From: Streptomyces sp. CB02056
GTDB taxonomy: Bacteria; Actinomycetota; Actinomycetes; Streptomycetales; Streptomycetaceae
NCBI RefSeq assembly: GCF_001905545.1
Contig: NZ_LIPD01000002.1
Location: forward strand, 558,001-622,000
Length of the DNA stretch: 64,000 bases
Direction of reading: 5' to 3'
Every line of letters starts with the position of its first letter. Within the stretch, counting starts at the first letter, position 1. The position numbers were made by a program, and so were the translations under genes. The notes below the pieces were generated by a model that saw only the letters and a list, made by a program, of their open reading frames with translations, made no database searches and was not told the origin of the DNA. This document shows, piece by piece, positions 1 through 10,512 of the stretch.

Positions 1-887
1 ACCCGGTGCACCTCGGCGGTGGCCCGGCCGAGCCGGTGCGCCTCGATGGCGAAGTTGCCGGGGGAGCGGTCCCCCTTGAGCCGGCCGACCTGGTCGAGGG
101 CGAGTTCCCAGCCGTCCTCGGCGTCCGGCAGGTAGCGCTGCAGCAGTCCGAGGGTGGCGGGTTCGGCGCGTTCCATCCGGCTCTCGAACCAGGCGGCGAC
201 CCGGGGGATGCGGGTGGAGCCGGCCCGGGAGAGCGCGAGCGAGAGTTCGAGGTCGGGGTTGGTGCCGGGGTGGATGCGGCGGAACAGCTTCAGGATGTAC
301 GAGGTGCCGTAGATGACCGAGCTGTTGGACTGCTCGGCGGTGGAGGCGCGGCCGGGGAGGTTGGCGGGCAGTCCGGAGCCGGGGGTGCGGCGGAAGGAGA
401 GCGCGCCGAAGCGGTCCCCGGTGGCCAGGTGTTCGAGCAGCCGTCCGGTGAGTTCGGGGTCGTGCACCGCGTCGTAGAGGGTCGCGCCGTCGTACGGGCC
501 CTGGCTGAGCCGGCCGAGCACGGCGGCGGGCCCGATGTCCCCGAGCCCGCCGGAGCGGATGCCGAGCAGCAGCTGGTAGATGTCGCCGTGCGGGGCGCCG
601 GCCGTGGTGGCGTGCTCGACCCGCAGCAGGAGGTGCAGCAGGGCCGGGTCGCCGACCTGCAGCGGGGTGCCGACGACCGGGGTGAGGCCGGTGATGGGCC
701 TTCCCTTGCCGGCGTACCAGCGCTGGGTGGGCAGCCAGGAGGCGATCAGTGGCAGGGCCGCCTGGACGAGTTCGCTGACGCCCAGGGCGGTTCTCCGGGC
801 CCCGGCGCCCCGGGTGCCCGCGGGGGTGGCGGGACCGGTGGGGGCGTCGTCCTGGAGGTGGGCTTGAGAACGGGAGGTTTCGGACAT
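1..887 (-). CDS. mak: Maltokinase, N-terminal part (cut by window edge)
   Basis: Phosphorylates maltose to maltose-1-phosphate, the substrate of GlgE, in the cytoplasm. The frame is open from ATG at 887 down to the window edge, so only about 295 N-terminal residues are present. The early motif RWYAGKGR (about residue 54) and the later YILKLFRR lysine segment fit the maltokinase (Pep2) cap and kinase-like N-lobe. The catalytic C-lobe lies outside the window. It follows treS in the same direction but a 250-base gap with a strong hairpin separates them, so it may be less expressed than glgE-treS. The ATG lacks a clear Shine-Dalgarno sequence nearby. Family assignment rests on motifs plus the conserved glgE-treS-mak order. 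Confidence 0.85.
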   Translation of the reverse strand, partial: MSETSRSQAHLQDDAPTGPATPAGTRGAGARRTALGVSELVQAALPLIASWLPTQRWYAGKGRPITGLTPVVGTPLQVGDPALLHLLLRVEHATTAGAPHGDIYQLLLGIRSGGLGDIGPAAVLGRLSQGPYDGATLYDAVHDPELTGRLLEHLATGDRFGALSFRRTPGSGLPANLPGRASTAEQSNSSVIYGTSYILKLFRRIHPGTNPDLELSLALSRAGSTRIPRVAAWFESRMERAEPATLGLLQRYLPDAEDGWELALDQVGRLKGDRSPGNFAIEAHRLGRATAEVHR

Positions 888-1055
888 GGCTCCCTTTCCC
901 CGGAAGCACGCGGACTGCCCGACGGGTCGTGGCCGGGTCCGTCAGTCTTCCGGATTGCGGCGGCGCGGCGGTCGCGGCACGCGAGCACGGCTCGGGTGTC
1001 ACGCCTTCGTGTGGGTGGCCGTTGGGCTGTTCTCCGTACGCGGTGGTGCAGAGAA

Positions 1056-1092
1056 CTCCGGGGGCGCGGGGGTTCAACTCGCGCCCCCGGAG
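1056..1092 (-). terminator. Hairpin between treS and mak
   Basis: A perfect 13-bp stem (CTCCGGGGGCGCG at 1056-1068 and CGCGCCCCCGGAG at 1080-1092) with an 11-nt loop lies 48 bases past the treS stop. There is no T-tract, as is common in streptomycetes. It probably terminates or attenuates the glgE-treS transcript before mak. Confidence 0.6.
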
Positions 1093-1139
1093 GGTCTGGT
1101 GGTGCTGTTCACGGCTGCTGTGCCACGTGCGGCGGATCG

Positions 1140-2864
1140 TTACTTCGATCGCCTGGTCCCGCTCAGGCGCGGGGGCTGCCGGAGCTGGAACCAGTAGAAG
1201 CCGTGCCCGGCCAGGGTGAGCAGGTAGGGCCACTCGCCGATCGACGGGAAGCGCACCCCGCCGATCAGCTCGACCGGGTACCGCCCGCCGTACTGCCGCA
1301 GGTCCAGCTCGGTCGGCTGCGCGAACCGCGAGAAGTTGTTCACGCACATGACCAGGTCCCCCTCGTACTCGCGCACGAAGGCCAGCACGGCGGGGTTGCT
1401 GGAGGGCAGTTCGGCGTAGCTGCCGAGGCCGAACGCCGGATTGAGCTTGCGGATCTCGATCATGCGACGCGTCCAGTGCAGCAGGGAGCTCGAACTGCTC
1501 TGCTGCGCCTCGACGTTGGTCACCTGATAGCCGTACACCGGGTCCATGATGGGCGGCAGACTGAGCCTGCCCGGGTCGGCGGAGGAGAAACCCGCGTTGC
1601 GGTCCGGGGTCCACTGCATCGGGGTGCGCACGCCGTCCCGGTCGCCGAGCCAGATGTTGTCGCCCATGCCGATCTCGTCCCCGTAGTAGAGGACCGGCGA
1701 GCCGGGCAGGGAGAGCAGCAGCGCGGTGAACAGCTCGATCTGGTTGCGGTCGTTCTCCAGCAGCGGGGCGAGCCGGCGGCGGATGCCCACGTTGGCGCGC
1801 ATCCGCGGGTCCTTGGCGTACTCCGCGTACATGTAGTCGCGCTCCTCGTCGGTGACCATCTCCAGGGTCAGCTCGTCGTGGTTGCGCAGGAAGATGCCCC
1901 ACTGGCAGCCGCCGGGGATCTGCGGGGTCTTGGCGAGGATCTCGGACACCGGGTAGCGGGACTCCCGGCGCACCGCCATGAAGATCCGGGGCATCACCGG
2001 GAAGTGGAACGCCATGTGGCACTCGTCGCCGCCGGAGGCGAAGTCGCCGAAGTAGTCGACGACGTCCTCCGGCCACTGGTTGGCCTCGGCGAGCAGCACG
2101 GTGTCCGGGTAGTTGGCGTCGATCTCCTTGCGGACCCGCTGGAGGAACTCGTGGGTCTCCGGGAGGTTCTCGCAGTTGGTGCCCTCGCGGGCGAACAGGT
2201 ACGGCACCGCGTCCAGCCGGAAGCCGTCGATGCCGAGGTCGAGCCAGAACCGCAGCCCGGCGATCATCTCGTCCTGGACCCGGGGGTTGTCGTAGTTGAG
2301 GTCCGGCTGGTGCGAGAAGAAGCGGTGCCAGAAGTACTGCTTGCGGACCGGGTCGTAGGTCCAGTTGGAGGTCTCGGTGTCGACGAAGATGATCCGGGCG
2401 TCCGGGTACTGCTTGTCGTCGTCGGCCCACATGTAGAAGTCGCCGTAGGGCCCGTCCGGGTCGGAGCGGGAGGCCTGGAACCACGGGTGCTGGTCGCTGG
2501 TGTGGTTCATGACGAAGTCGATCACGATGCGCATGCCGCGGGCGTGCGCGGCGTCGACGAACTCCATGAAGTCGGCGAGGTCGCCGAACTCCGGCAGCAC
2601 CGAGGTGTAGTCGGAGACGTCGTACCCGCCGTCGCGCAGCGGCGAGGCGAAGAACGGGGGGAGCCAGAGGCAGTCGATCCCGAGCCACTGGAGGTAGTCG
2701 AGCTTGGCCGTGAGCCCCTTGAGGTCCCCGACCCCGTCGCCGTTGCTGTCCTGGAAGGACCGCACCAGCACCTCGTAGAAGACCGCACGCTTGAACCACT
2801 GCGGGTCGAGCTTCTTCTTCGAGGTCTCGGGGAAGGTGTCGGGGACGGGCTCGTTCACTGTCAC
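1140..2864 (-). CDS. treS: Trehalose synthase (maltose alpha-D-glucosyltransferase)
   Basis: Interconverts trehalose and maltose, feeding maltose to maltokinase and GlgE. The protein has 574 residues, normal for stand-alone TreS, and is a GH13 barrel. The nucleophile is Asp218 (GFRLDAVP), the acid/base Glu260 (LLAEANQWP) and the third acid Asp330 (LRNHDELT); [13 protein letters not shown] is the conserved region I. The start is GTG at 2864, which overlaps the glgE stop (GTGA), so translation is coupled to glgE. A maltokinase fusion, found in some relatives, is absent; the kinase is a separate gene downstream. Identity is secure from motifs and context. Confidence 0.95.
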   Translation of the reverse strand: MTVNEPVPDTFPETSKKKLDPQWFKRAVFYEVLVRSFQDSNGDGVGDLKGLTAKLDYLQWLGIDCLWLPPFFASPLRDGGYDVSDYTSVLPEFGDLADFMEFVDAAHARGMRIVIDFVMNHTSDQHPWFQASRSDPDGPYGDFYMWADDDKQYPDARIIFVDTETSNWTYDPVRKQYFWHRFFSHQPDLNYDNPRVQDEMIAGLRFWLDLGIDGFRLDAVPYLFAREGTNCENLPETHEFLQRVRKEIDANYPDTVLLAEANQWPEDVVDYFGDFASGGDECHMAFHFPVMPRIFMAVRRESRYPVSEILAKTPQIPGGCQWGIFLRNHDELTLEMVTDEERDYMYAEYAKDPRMRANVGIRRRLAPLLENDRNQIELFTALLLSLPGSPVLYYGDEIGMGDNIWLGDRDGVRTPMQWTPDRNAGFSSADPGRLSLPPIMDPVYGYQVTNVEAQQSSSSSLLHWTRRMIEIRKLNPAFGLGSYAELPSSNPAVLAFVREYEGDLVMCVNNFSRFAQPTELDLRQYGGRYPVELIGGVRFPSIGEWPYLLTLAGHGFYWFQLRQPPRLSGTRRSK

Positions 2865-5212
2865 GCTGGGTTCCTCCGAACCGTGAGGAGGTGAGCCGGC
2901 TCGGCTGAGGGATCGAGCCGGACGTAGTTGTGCCGGCCCCAGGTGTAGACGGCGCCGGTGAGCTCGTCGTGCACCGCGTACGGGCCGTCGCCGTCGAGCG
3001 TGACGGTGGCCTCCTGGACGTGGTGCGGGTCGAGGTTCACCACGGTGACGACCTGGTCGGTGAGCCCCTCGGGGGTGGTCGCGGTCTTGGAGTAGGCGAG
3101 CACCTGGTCGTTGTCGGTGGGGTGGAAGCGCAGGTCGCGCAGCTGCTGGAGGGCGGGATGGCGGCGGCGCAGCCGGTTCAGCACGGTCAGCAGCGGGGCC
3201 AGGGTGTCGGTGCGGCTCCAGTCGCGCGGGCGCAGTTCGTACTTCTCCGAGTGGAGGTACTCCTCGGAGCCCGGGTGGGCCGGCTCGTTCTCGTACAGCT
3301 CGAAGCCGGCGTAGACGCCGTAGCTGGGGGAGAGGGTGGCGGCGAGCACCGCGCGGATCGCGAAGGCGGCCCGGCCGCCGTGCTGGAGGTACTCGTGCAG
3401 GATGTCCGGCGTGTTGGCGAAGAAGTTGGGCCGCATGTAGGCGGCGGCGTCACCGCTGAGTTCGGTGAGGTAGTCGGTGAGTTCCGGTTTGGTGGTGCGC
3501 CAGGTGAAGTACGTGTACGACTGGTGGAAACCGATCTTCGCCAGGGTGTGCATCATCGCGGGGCGGGTGAAGGCCTCCGCCAGGAACACCACGTCGGGGT
3601 CGGTCCGGGCGACGTCGGCGAGCACCTTCTCCCAGAACACCACCGGTTTGGTGTGCGGGTTGTCGACCCGGAAGATCCGGACGCCGTGCGACATCCAGAA
3701 CCGGAGGATCCGGATGGTTTCCTTGACGATTCCGTCCATGTCCTGGTCGAAGTTGACCGGATAGATGTCCTGGTACTTCTTCGGCGGATTCTCGGCGTAC
3801 GCGATGGTGCCGTCCGTGCGGTGGCTGAACCATTCCGGATGCTTGTTCACCCAGGGGTGGTCGGGGGAGCACTGGAGGGCGAAGTCCAGCGCCACCTCCA
3901 GGTGCAGCGCCTTGGCCTCGGCGACGAAGTGGTCGAAGTCCTCGATGGTGCCGAGGTCCGGGTGGACGGCGTCGTGGCCGCCCTCGGGGGAGCCGATCGC
4001 CCAGGGCGAGCCGACGTCGTGCGGGCCGGCCGTCAGGGTGTTGTCCGGGCCCTTGCGGAAGGCTCGGCCGATCGGGTGGACCGGCGGCAGGTAGACCACG
4101 TCGAAGCCCATCGCGGCGACGGCCGGCAGGCGTTCGGCGGCGCTGCGCAGGTTGCCAGGGCGCGGCGGCTCGACGCCGGCCGGGTCCACCACGGCGCCCT
4201 CCGACCGGGGGAAGAACTCGTACCAGGAGCCGAACAGCGCGCGCTCGCGGTCGACCTGGAGCGGCATCGGGCGGGAGGCGCTGAGCAGCTCGCGCAGCGG
4301 GTGGCGGACCAGCGCGTCGAGCACCTCGGGGGCGAGCGCGGCGGCCAGCCGGGACAGCGGCGGCAGGGTCTGGTCGCGCAGCGCGTCGGCGGCGGCCAGC
4401 ACGTCGGCGCGACCCTCCTTCTTGGGCACCCCGGCCGCGGCCTGCTCCAGCAGCCGGGCGCCCTCCTCCAGGACCAGCGCGGTGTCGATCCCGGCGGGCA
4501 GCTTCACCGAGGCGGTCCGGCGCCAGGTGGCGACCGGGTCGCTCCACGCCTCCACCAGGTACGACCAGCGGCCGGGCGCGGTCGGGGTGACGTGCGCGCC
4601 CCAGCGGTCGGTGCCCTCGGCCAGCTCGCGCATCGGCGTCCACGGGCCGCTGCGGCCGCGCGGGTCGCGCAGCACCACGTTGGCGTTGACGGCGTCGTGG
4701 CCCTCGCGGAAGACGGTCGCGGTGACCAGGAAGGTCTCGCCGACGACGGCCTTGGCCGGGCGGCGGCCGGCGTCGACGAGGGGACTGACGTCCAGGACGG
4801 GGATGCGGCCGATCACGGTGTCGCTCTCTGTCGTCTTGCGGGCGGAGGGCTTGCGAGCGGGGGCCTTCCGGGCGGCTGCCCCGGTGGCCGGGGCCTTCGC
4901 GGAGGCGGACCCGGCGGCCTCCGCGGTGGCGGCCTTCGGAGCTGCGGTCTTCGGGGTGGTGGCGGTGGTGCGGCGCGTGGTGGTGGTGCGCCTGCGGGGT
5001 GCCGCCGCCCGGTCCTCCTCGGCCGCGGGGTGCCGGGCCGTCGAGGGGGCTTCGGATTCGGAGGATCCGGCACGGACCGCCCCGGAGGCCCTCGGCGCCG
5101 GCATCGCCGGATCTGTCCGAGTGTCAGAATCCATCCGTCCGGCGGATTCCGCGACCGCTGCGTCGAGGCCTTCGGCCACCGGTGTGGACTGGTCCCGCGT
5201 GTCGCCGTGCAT
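2861..5212 (-). CDS. glgE: Alpha-1,4-glucan:maltose-1-phosphate maltosyltransferase
   Basis: Extends alpha-glucans with maltosyl units from maltose-1-phosphate. The start chosen is ATG 5212 because AGGAG lies 6 bases before it; the frame stays open further upstream to 5470 but without a better site. This gives 783 residues. The conserved core begins at about residue 133 ([13 protein letters not shown]), so there is an extra N-terminal tail of some 130 residues rich in Ala, Lys, Arg, Pro and Thr that, as I recall, is absent from the S. coelicolor and mycobacterial enzymes. Catalytic residues are Asp517 (RVDNPHTKP) and Glu546 (FLAEAFTRP), with the family spacing of 29. It is coupled to treS by a GTGA overlap. 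ATG 5134 or 5104 are alternative starts that would shorten the tail. Confidence 0.92.
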   Translation of the reverse strand: MHGDTRDQSTPVAEGLDAAVAESAGRMDSDTRTDPAMPAPRASGAVRAGSSESEAPSTARHPAAEEDRAAAPRRRTTTTRRTTATTPKTAAPKAATAEAAGSASAKAPATGAAARKAPARKPSARKTTESDTVIGRIPVLDVSPLVDAGRRPAKAVVGETFLVTATVFREGHDAVNANVVLRDPRGRSGPWTPMRELAEGTDRWGAHVTPTAPGRWSYLVEAWSDPVATWRRTASVKLPAGIDTALVLEEGARLLEQAAAGVPKKEGRADVLAAADALRDQTLPPLSRLAAALAPEVLDALVRHPLRELLSASRPMPLQVDRERALFGSWYEFFPRSEGAVVDPAGVEPPRPGNLRSAAERLPAVAAMGFDVVYLPPVHPIGRAFRKGPDNTLTAGPHDVGSPWAIGSPEGGHDAVHPDLGTIEDFDHFVAEAKALHLEVALDFALQCSPDHPWVNKHPEWFSHRTDGTIAYAENPPKKYQDIYPVNFDQDMDGIVKETIRILRFWMSHGVRIFRVDNPHTKPVVFWEKVLADVARTDPDVVFLAEAFTRPAMMHTLAKIGFHQSYTYFTWRTTKPELTDYLTELSGDAAAYMRPNFFANTPDILHEYLQHGGRAAFAIRAVLAATLSPSYGVYAGFELYENEPAHPGSEEYLHSEKYELRPRDWSRTDTLAPLLTVLNRLRRRHPALQQLRDLRFHPTDNDQVLAYSKTATTPEGLTDQVVTVVNLDPHHVQEATVTLDGDGPYAVHDELTGAVYTWGRHNYVRLDPSAEPAHLLTVRRNPA

Positions 5213-5858
5213 GCCAAGCTCCTGCCCGAGATCGGCGGCAGCTCCCCGCGGGCCTGGGTACGGGCCGGGGGAGTACCGGAGGACTGCTGGGTGGGGAGGA
5301 CGTGCGACCGGAAGCCTGCCCGCGCCGCTGTTCCCGGCAACCTGCCCGGCGCCCGCCGAGCCGGCGGTGGGACGCCCCGGAGCCCGTGTGCGTCCCGGCG
5401 CACGCCTCCGCCGGGCGCGCCCCGGCCGACCCGGTCCACCCGTGAACGAGCGGGCCGGTAGGGAGGACACGCGTCCGTGCGCGGTGAGCGCCGAATGGGC
5501 TAAGAAGGACGGGAACGGACAACACGAAAAGGATTCGGACGTGCTGCTTCGCGGGGGACGCCACCCGTCGTCGTACTCCCCACTGCATCAACGACCTTCG
5601 GTCATCCTCGCACCGGCGACAAGGTTTTTGCAGCGGTACGACAGTAGTTTCGGGCCTTCTCCCGGGTGGATGCGCCATCGGAAATGAAGCCGTACCGAAG
5701 AGTTCACGTATTGGTAGCGCGGGCCCCCGAAATGTGCGCCTCGCGCGCCCCCCGTGCAGTCCAATGCGCCGAATGCGATCTCATCAATAGCCCGAACGGA
5801 TGCCCAATAGTCCACTTGACGCACTGTCCGGCCGACCGCCACGGCTACGCTTCACGCC
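5213..5858. promoter_or_regulatory. Divergent glgE/glgP control region
   Basis: This 646-base gap separates the divergent glgE and glgP genes. The part next to glgE (5213-5470) is GC-rich and could be read as an extended glgE N-terminus, but base composition becomes more AT-rich and non-coding from about 5490 to 5850. The glgP side has a -10-like TACGCT at 5846-5851 placed 7 bases before the GTG, with a TTGACG at 5816 that is too far away to pair with it. No convincing glgE promoter could be picked by eye. Confidence 0.4.
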
Positions 5859-8525
5859 GTGAAGGCAATCCGCAGATTCACCGTCCGCACCGTCCTGCCC
5901 GAACAACTCCAGCCGCTGCACGAGCTGGCCCTCAACCTGCGCTGGTCCTGGCACCCCGAGACCAGGGACCTCTTCCGGTCCGTGGACCCGGAGGTCTGGG
6001 CCGCGACCGGCGAGGACCCGGTGCGGCTGCTCGGGGAGGTCCCGGCCGCCCGGCTGGCCGCGCTCGCCGCCGACCGGCGCTTCCTGCGCAGACTCGGCGA
6101 CCTCGCCGACGACCTGCGCGAGTACCTGACCGGCCCCCGCTGGTACCAGACCCGGCAGCAGTCCGACGCCGCCCCGCTGCCCGCCGCGATCGCCTACTTC
6201 TCGCCCGAGTACGGCATCGCCGCCGCGCTGCCCCAGTACTCCGGCGGGCTCGGCATCCTGGCCGGCGACCACCTCAAGGCCGCCAGCGACCTCGGCGTGC
6301 CGGTCGTCGGCGTCGGCCTGTTCTACCGGCACGGCTACTTCCGCCAGTCCCTGAGCCGGGACGGCTGGCAGCAGGAGCGCTATCCGCTGCTCGACCCGGA
6401 CGAACTCGCGGTCAGCCTGCTGCGGGAGGCCGACGGCACCCCCGGCCGGGTCGACCTGGCCCTGCCCGGCGGCCGCACCCTGGCCGCCCACATCTGGAAG
6501 GCCCAGGTCGGGCGGGTCCCGCTGCTGCTGCTCGACTCCGACATCGAGGCCAACTCGCCCGCCGAGCGGGACGTCACCGACCGGCTGTACGGCGGCGGCA
6601 GCGAGCACCGACTGCTCCAGGAGATGCTGCTCGGCATCGGCGGCGTCCGGGCGGTGCGCGCCTACTGCCGGCTCACCGGGCACCCCGCCCCCGACGTCTT
6701 CCACACCAACGAGGGCCACGCCGGCTTCCTCGGCGTGGAGCGCATCCGCGAACTGGTCGCCGACGACCGGACCGGCCTCGATTTCGCCGCCGCCCTGGAG
6801 GCCGTCCGGGCCGGCACCCTCTTCACCACCCACACGCCCGTCCCGGCCGGCATCGACCGCTTCGACCGCGAGCTGGTCGCCCGCCACTTCGGCGGCGACG
6901 CCGCGCTGCCCGGCGTGCCGGTCGAGCAGGTGCTCGCGCTCGGCGCCGAGAGCTGGCAGGACGGGGACCCGAAGCTCTTCAACATGGCCGCCATGGGCCT
7001 GCGGCTGGCCCAGCGCGCCAACGGGGTGTCCACCCTGCACGGCGAGGTCAGCCGCTCGATGTTCAACGGCCTGTGGCCCGGCTTCGACCCGGCCGAGGTG
7101 CCGATCACCTCGGTCACCAACGGCGTGCACGCCGCCACCTGGATCGACCCGGCGGTGGTCCGGCTCGGCGCCGCCGAGATCGGCGCCGAGCGCGCCGAGG
7201 AGGCGATGACCACCGGCGAGAGCAAGCGCTGGACGGGCCTGGAGCGGATCGGCAACACCGAGGTCTGGCAACTGCGGCGCGCCCTGCGGGCCCAGCTGGT
7301 GGAGGAGGCCCGCCGCCGGCTGCACGCCTCCTGGCGCCGGCGCGGGGCCGGCGAGGCCGAGCTCGGCTGGGTCTCCTCGGTGCTCGACCCCGACGTGCTC
7401 ACCATCGGCTTCGCCCGCCGGGTGCCCTCGTACAAGCGGCTCACCCTGATGCTGCGGGACCAGGAGCGGCTGCGCGCGCTGCTGCTGCACCCCACCCGGC
7501 CGGTGCAGATCGTGGTCGCCGGCAAGGCCCACCCGGCGGACGACGGCGGCAAGCGGCTGATCCAGCAGATGGTCGCGTTCGCCGACGATCCGGCGGTGCG
7601 GCACCGGATCGTCTTCCTGCCGGACTACGACATGGCGATGGCCCAGCGCCTCTACCCGGGCTGCGACGTCTGGCTGAACAACCCGCTGCGCCCGCTGGAG
7701 GCCTGCGGCACCTCCGGGATGAAGGCGGCGCTCAACGGCTGCCTCAACCTGTCCGTCCTGGACGGCTGGTGGGACGAGTGGTTCGACGGCCGCAACGGCT
7801 GGGCGATCCCCACGGCCGACGAGAGCGGCGGGGCGCTCGACCCGGACAGCGGCGAGGCCGAGCGGCGCGACGACATCGAGGCGGCCGCGCTCTACGACCT
7901 GATCGAGAACCAGGTCGCCGCCCGGTTCTACGACCGGGACGCGGACGGGCTGCCGCAGCAGTGGATCGCCATGGTCCGGCACACCCTGGTCACCCTCGGG
8001 CCCAAGGTGCTGGCCGGGCGGATGGTCCGGGAGTACGTCGAGCGGCTGTACGCCCCGGCGGCGCAGGCCCAGCGGGAGCTGGCCGGGCAGCACGGCCACG
8101 GCGCGCGGGAGCTGGCGCTCTGGAAGGCGACGGTCCGGGAGGCCTGGCCGGCCGTCCGGGTCGAGCACGTCGAGGCGGACTGCCCGACCGAGGCGCAGGA
8201 GCTGGGCAGTTCGCTGGAGCTGCGGGTGCAGGTCGCGCTCGGGACGCTGCGGCCGGGCGACGTCGAGGTGCAGGCGGTCTCCGGCCGGGTGGACGAGCGG
8301 GACCGGATCTCGGACGCCTGCCTGCTCGCCCTCAAGCCGGTCGGCGGGCCCGATCTGGACGGCCGGATCCGCTACGAGGGCTCGCTGGAGCTCTGCCGGA
8401 CCGGCCCGTTCGGCTACACCGTCCGGGTGCTGCCCGCGCACCCGCGGCTGGCCTCGCCGGCCGAGCTGGGGCTGGTCGCGCTGCCGGCCGAGTCGGCCGG
8501 GATGGACGCGGGGCTGCTGCGCTGA
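5859..8525 (+). CDS. glgP: Alpha-glucan phosphorylase
   Basis: Phosphorolyses alpha-1,4-glucan to glucose-1-phosphate. The protein has 888 residues and belongs to the shorter-motif actinobacterial phosphorylase type, which starts with a DUF3417-like domain (about residues 12-120). The PLP lysine is Lys622 in EACGTSGMKAALNG, and the SYKRLTLM and GKAHPADDGGK segments bind phosphate and PLP. Translation starts at GTG 5859; there is no Shine-Dalgarno sequence and a -10-like box ends 7 bases upstream, which suggests a leaderless mRNA. It is divergent from glgE, so breakdown and GlgE-type synthesis share a control region. The gene ends in a strong terminator facing the ABC exporter. Confidence 0.93.
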   Translation: MKAIRRFTVRTVLPEQLQPLHELALNLRWSWHPETRDLFRSVDPEVWAATGEDPVRLLGEVPAARLAALAADRRFLRRLGDLADDLREYLTGPRWYQTRQQSDAAPLPAAIAYFSPEYGIAAALPQYSGGLGILAGDHLKAASDLGVPVVGVGLFYRHGYFRQSLSRDGWQQERYPLLDPDELAVSLLREADGTPGRVDLALPGGRTLAAHIWKAQVGRVPLLLLDSDIEANSPAERDVTDRLYGGGSEHRLLQEMLLGIGGVRAVRAYCRLTGHPAPDVFHTNEGHAGFLGVERIRELVADDRTGLDFAAALEAVRAGTLFTTHTPVPAGIDRFDRELVARHFGGDAALPGVPVEQVLALGAESWQDGDPKLFNMAAMGLRLAQRANGVSTLHGEVSRSMFNGLWPGFDPAEVPITSVTNGVHAATWIDPAVVRLGAAEIGAERAEEAMTTGESKRWTGLERIGNTEVWQLRRALRAQLVEEARRRLHASWRRRGAGEAELGWVSSVLDPDVLTIGFARRVPSYKRLTLMLRDQERLRALLLHPTRPVQIVVAGKAHPADDGGKRLIQQMVAFADDPAVRHRIVFLPDYDMAMAQRLYPGCDVWLNNPLRPLEACGTSGMKAALNGCLNLSVLDGWWDEWFDGRNGWAIPTADESGGALDPDSGEAERRDDIEAAALYDLIENQVAARFYDRDADGLPQQWIAMVRHTLVTLGPKVLAGRMVREYVERLYAPAAQAQRELAGQHGHGARELALWKATVREAWPAVRVEHVEADCPTEAQELGSSLELRVQVALGTLRPGDVEVQAVSGRVDERDRISDACLLALKPVGGPDLDGRIRYEGSLELCRTGPFGYTVRVLPAHPRLASPAELGLVALPAESAGMDAGLLR

Positions 8526-8528
8526 GGC

Positions 8529-8576
8529 CGCGGGCGGCCGTCCACCGGTGGTGAACCGGGTGGGCGGCCGCCCGCG
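8529..8576. terminator. Bidirectional terminator, glgP side
   Basis: A 12-bp perfect stem (CGCGGGCGGCCG at 8529-8540, CGGCCGCCCGCG at 8565-8576) begins 4 bases after the glgP stop. Its 24-base loop contains a further small palindrome (CCACCGGTGG). Confidence 0.7.
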
Positions 8577-8602
8577 TACCTCCGTGCGGGAAATGGGGAA
8601 TG

Positions 8603-8636
8603 CCCGGCCGGGTGCGTGACGGCGCACCCGGACGGG
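8603..8636. terminator. Terminator of the ABC exporter operon
   Basis: A 14-bp stem with one mismatch (8603-8616 with 8623-8636) and the 6-base loop TGACGG sits 28 bases past the stop of the leftward exporter operon. With the hairpin at 8529 it separates two convergent units. Confidence 0.65.
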
Positions 8637-8664
8637 CACATTCGTGGGGTCCGGGGCCGGGGCC

Positions 8665-10512
8665 CTAGACCAGGCTGTCCCGCCAGGCCCGGTGGAGGGC
8701 GGCGAAACGGCCGGAGCCGTCGATCAGCTCCTGTGGGGAGCCATCCTCCACGATCCGGCCCTGGTCCATCACCAGGACACGGTCGGCGATCTCCACGGTG
8801 GAGAGCCGGTGGGCGATGATCACGGCCGTCCGGCCGGCCAGCACGGTGCGCATGGCCCGCTGCACGGCCTGCTCCCCGGGGACGTCCAGCGAGCTGGTCG
8901 CCTCGTCCAGGATCAGCACCGCCGGGTCGGCCAGCAGTGCGCGGGCGAAGGCCACCAGCTGGCGCTGGCCGGCCGAGATCCGGCCGCCGCGCTTGCGCAC
9001 GTCGGTGTCGAAGCCGTCCGGCAGGGCGGCGATGAACTCGTACGCGCCGATGTCCCGGGCGGCCTGCTCGACCTCCTCCCGGGTGGCGCCGGGGCGGCCG
9101 ACCGCGATGTTCTCGGCGACGGTGCCGGAGAACAGGAAGGACTCCTGGGTCACCATCACGACGCCGCGCCGCAGTTCGGGGGTGGCCAGGTCGCGCAGGT
9201 CCACGCCGTCCAGCCGGATCCGGCCGTCGGTCGGGTCGTAGAAGCGGGCCAGCAGCTTGGCGACCGTGGACTTGCCCGCGCCCGTCGCGCCGACCACCGC
9301 GACCGTCTGCCCGGCGGGGATCAGCAGGTCGAAGGCCGGCAGCACCTCCTTGCCCGTCCGGTAGGCGAAGCGGGTGCCCTCGAAGGCGACCGCGCGGCCC
9401 TGGCCGGAGGCCTCCGGCAGCTCGGCGGGTTCGGCCGGCTCGGCGACGGTCGGCTCGTGGGCGAGCAGGCCGGCGATCTTCTCCAGGGCGGCGGCGGCCG
9501 ACTGGTAGCTGTTCAGGAACATCGCCAGCTGGTCGACCGGGTCGAAGAGCCGGCGCAGGTAGAGCGCGAAGGCGGTGAGCACGCCCAGTTCCAGCGCGTC
9601 GTCGACGACCAGGTAGGCGCCGAGCAGCACCACGCCGGCGAACCACAGGTTGGCGGTGAGGCGGGAGAGGCCGACGTAGCGGGCGATCTCCAGCAGGCCG
9701 TCCGCGGTGGCGGTGGCGGACTGCCGGTTGACCACGGCGAAAGCGGCGTCGTTGGCCTTCTCCCGGCGGAAGGCCTGCACCGGGCGGATGCCGTTCATGG
9801 TCTCGGTGAAGCGGACGATCAGCGAGGCGGCCGAGGTGCGCGAGCGCCGGTAGACCCGGCGCGAGCGGCGGCGGAAGGAGTGGGCGATCAGGGCCAGCGG
9901 CAGGAAGGACGCCAGCGAGACCAGGCCGAGCCGCCAGTCCAGCACCACCAGCAGCACCGAGATGTAGCAGACCGACAGCAGGACCGTCAGCAGCTCCTGG
10001 AGGCCCTCGGAGAGCAGCTCGCGCAGCGCGTCGATGTCGCTGGTGGCGCGGGAGATGATCCGGCCCGAGGTGTAGCGCTCGTGGAAGTCCAGGCTGAGCC
10101 GCTGGGCGTGCCGGAAGATCCGGCCGCGCAGCTCCAGCACGATGTCCTGGTTGACCCGGGCGCTGATCTTGATGAAGACCCACTGCAGCACCGGGCTGAG
10201 CAGCGCGCAGAACAGGTAGGCCGCGACCACGGCGACCAGCGGGCCGGAGTCGTGCTCGCGCAGCGCCGGGATGCCGCGGTCCATCGCCACCGCGACCAGC
10301 AGCGGGCCGGACTGGAGCGCGGCCTGCTGGACCAGGATCACCACCATCGCGACGGTGATCCGGGCCCGGTGGGTGCGCAGCAGCGAGCGCAGCAGCGCCC
10401 GGGGCGCGCCCGGTGGGACGGGGATGTCCTCCTCGTCGGCGGGCGGCGGGGGGAGCTCCTCCTCGGCCGGCGCGACGGGTTCGGCCCGTACGGGTTCGGC
10501 GGTGGTGGTCAT
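8665..10512 (-). CDS. ABC exporter half-transporter (permease-ATPase), second of a pair
   Basis: A 615-residue fused membrane and ATPase protein, probably one half of a heterodimeric lipid, peptide or drug exporter in the cytoplasmic membrane. Residues 1-45 are an acidic, Pro/Glu-rich tail; about 55-335 hold six membrane segments with the intracellular helix ISRATSDIDALRELL; the rest is the nucleotide-binding domain with Walker A VVGATGAGKST, signature SAGQRQ and Walker B VLILDEATSSLD. The signature is SAGQ rather than SGGQ. The start ATG 10512 overlaps the stop of the preceding gene (ATGA), so the two are coupled. The substrate cannot be told from sequence. Confidence 0.9.
   Translation of the reverse strand: MTTTAEPVRAEPVAPAEEELPPPPADEEDIPVPPGAPRALLRSLLRTHRARITVAMVVILVQQAALQSGPLLVAVAMDRGIPALREHDSGPLVAVVAAYLFCALLSPVLQWVFIKISARVNQDIVLELRGRIFRHAQRLSLDFHERYTSGRIISRATSDIDALRELLSEGLQELLTVLLSVCYISVLLVVLDWRLGLVSLASFLPLALIAHSFRRRSRRVYRRSRTSAASLIVRFTETMNGIRPVQAFRREKANDAAFAVVNRQSATATADGLLEIARYVGLSRLTANLWFAGVVLLGAYLVVDDALELGVLTAFALYLRRLFDPVDQLAMFLNSYQSAAAALEKIAGLLAHEPTVAEPAEPAELPEASGQGRAVAFEGTRFAYRTGKEVLPAFDLLIPAGQTVAVVGATGAGKSTVAKLLARFYDPTDGRIRLDGVDLRDLATPELRRGVVMVTQESFLFSGTVAENIAVGRPGATREEVEQAARDIGAYEFIAALPDGFDTDVRKRGGRISAGQRQLVAFARALLADPAVLILDEATSSLDVPGEQAVQRAMRTVLAGRTAVIIAHRLSTVEIADRVLVMDQGRIVEDGSPQELIDGSGRFAALHRAWRDSLV

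Noticed and set aside
6..2894. Long plus-strand reading frame of 962 codons opposite mak and treS
   Set aside because: Antisense shadow of GC-rich genes; it has no domain, and the minus strand carries motif-perfect enzymes. The same applies to the long frames opposite glgE, glgP and the ABC exporter.
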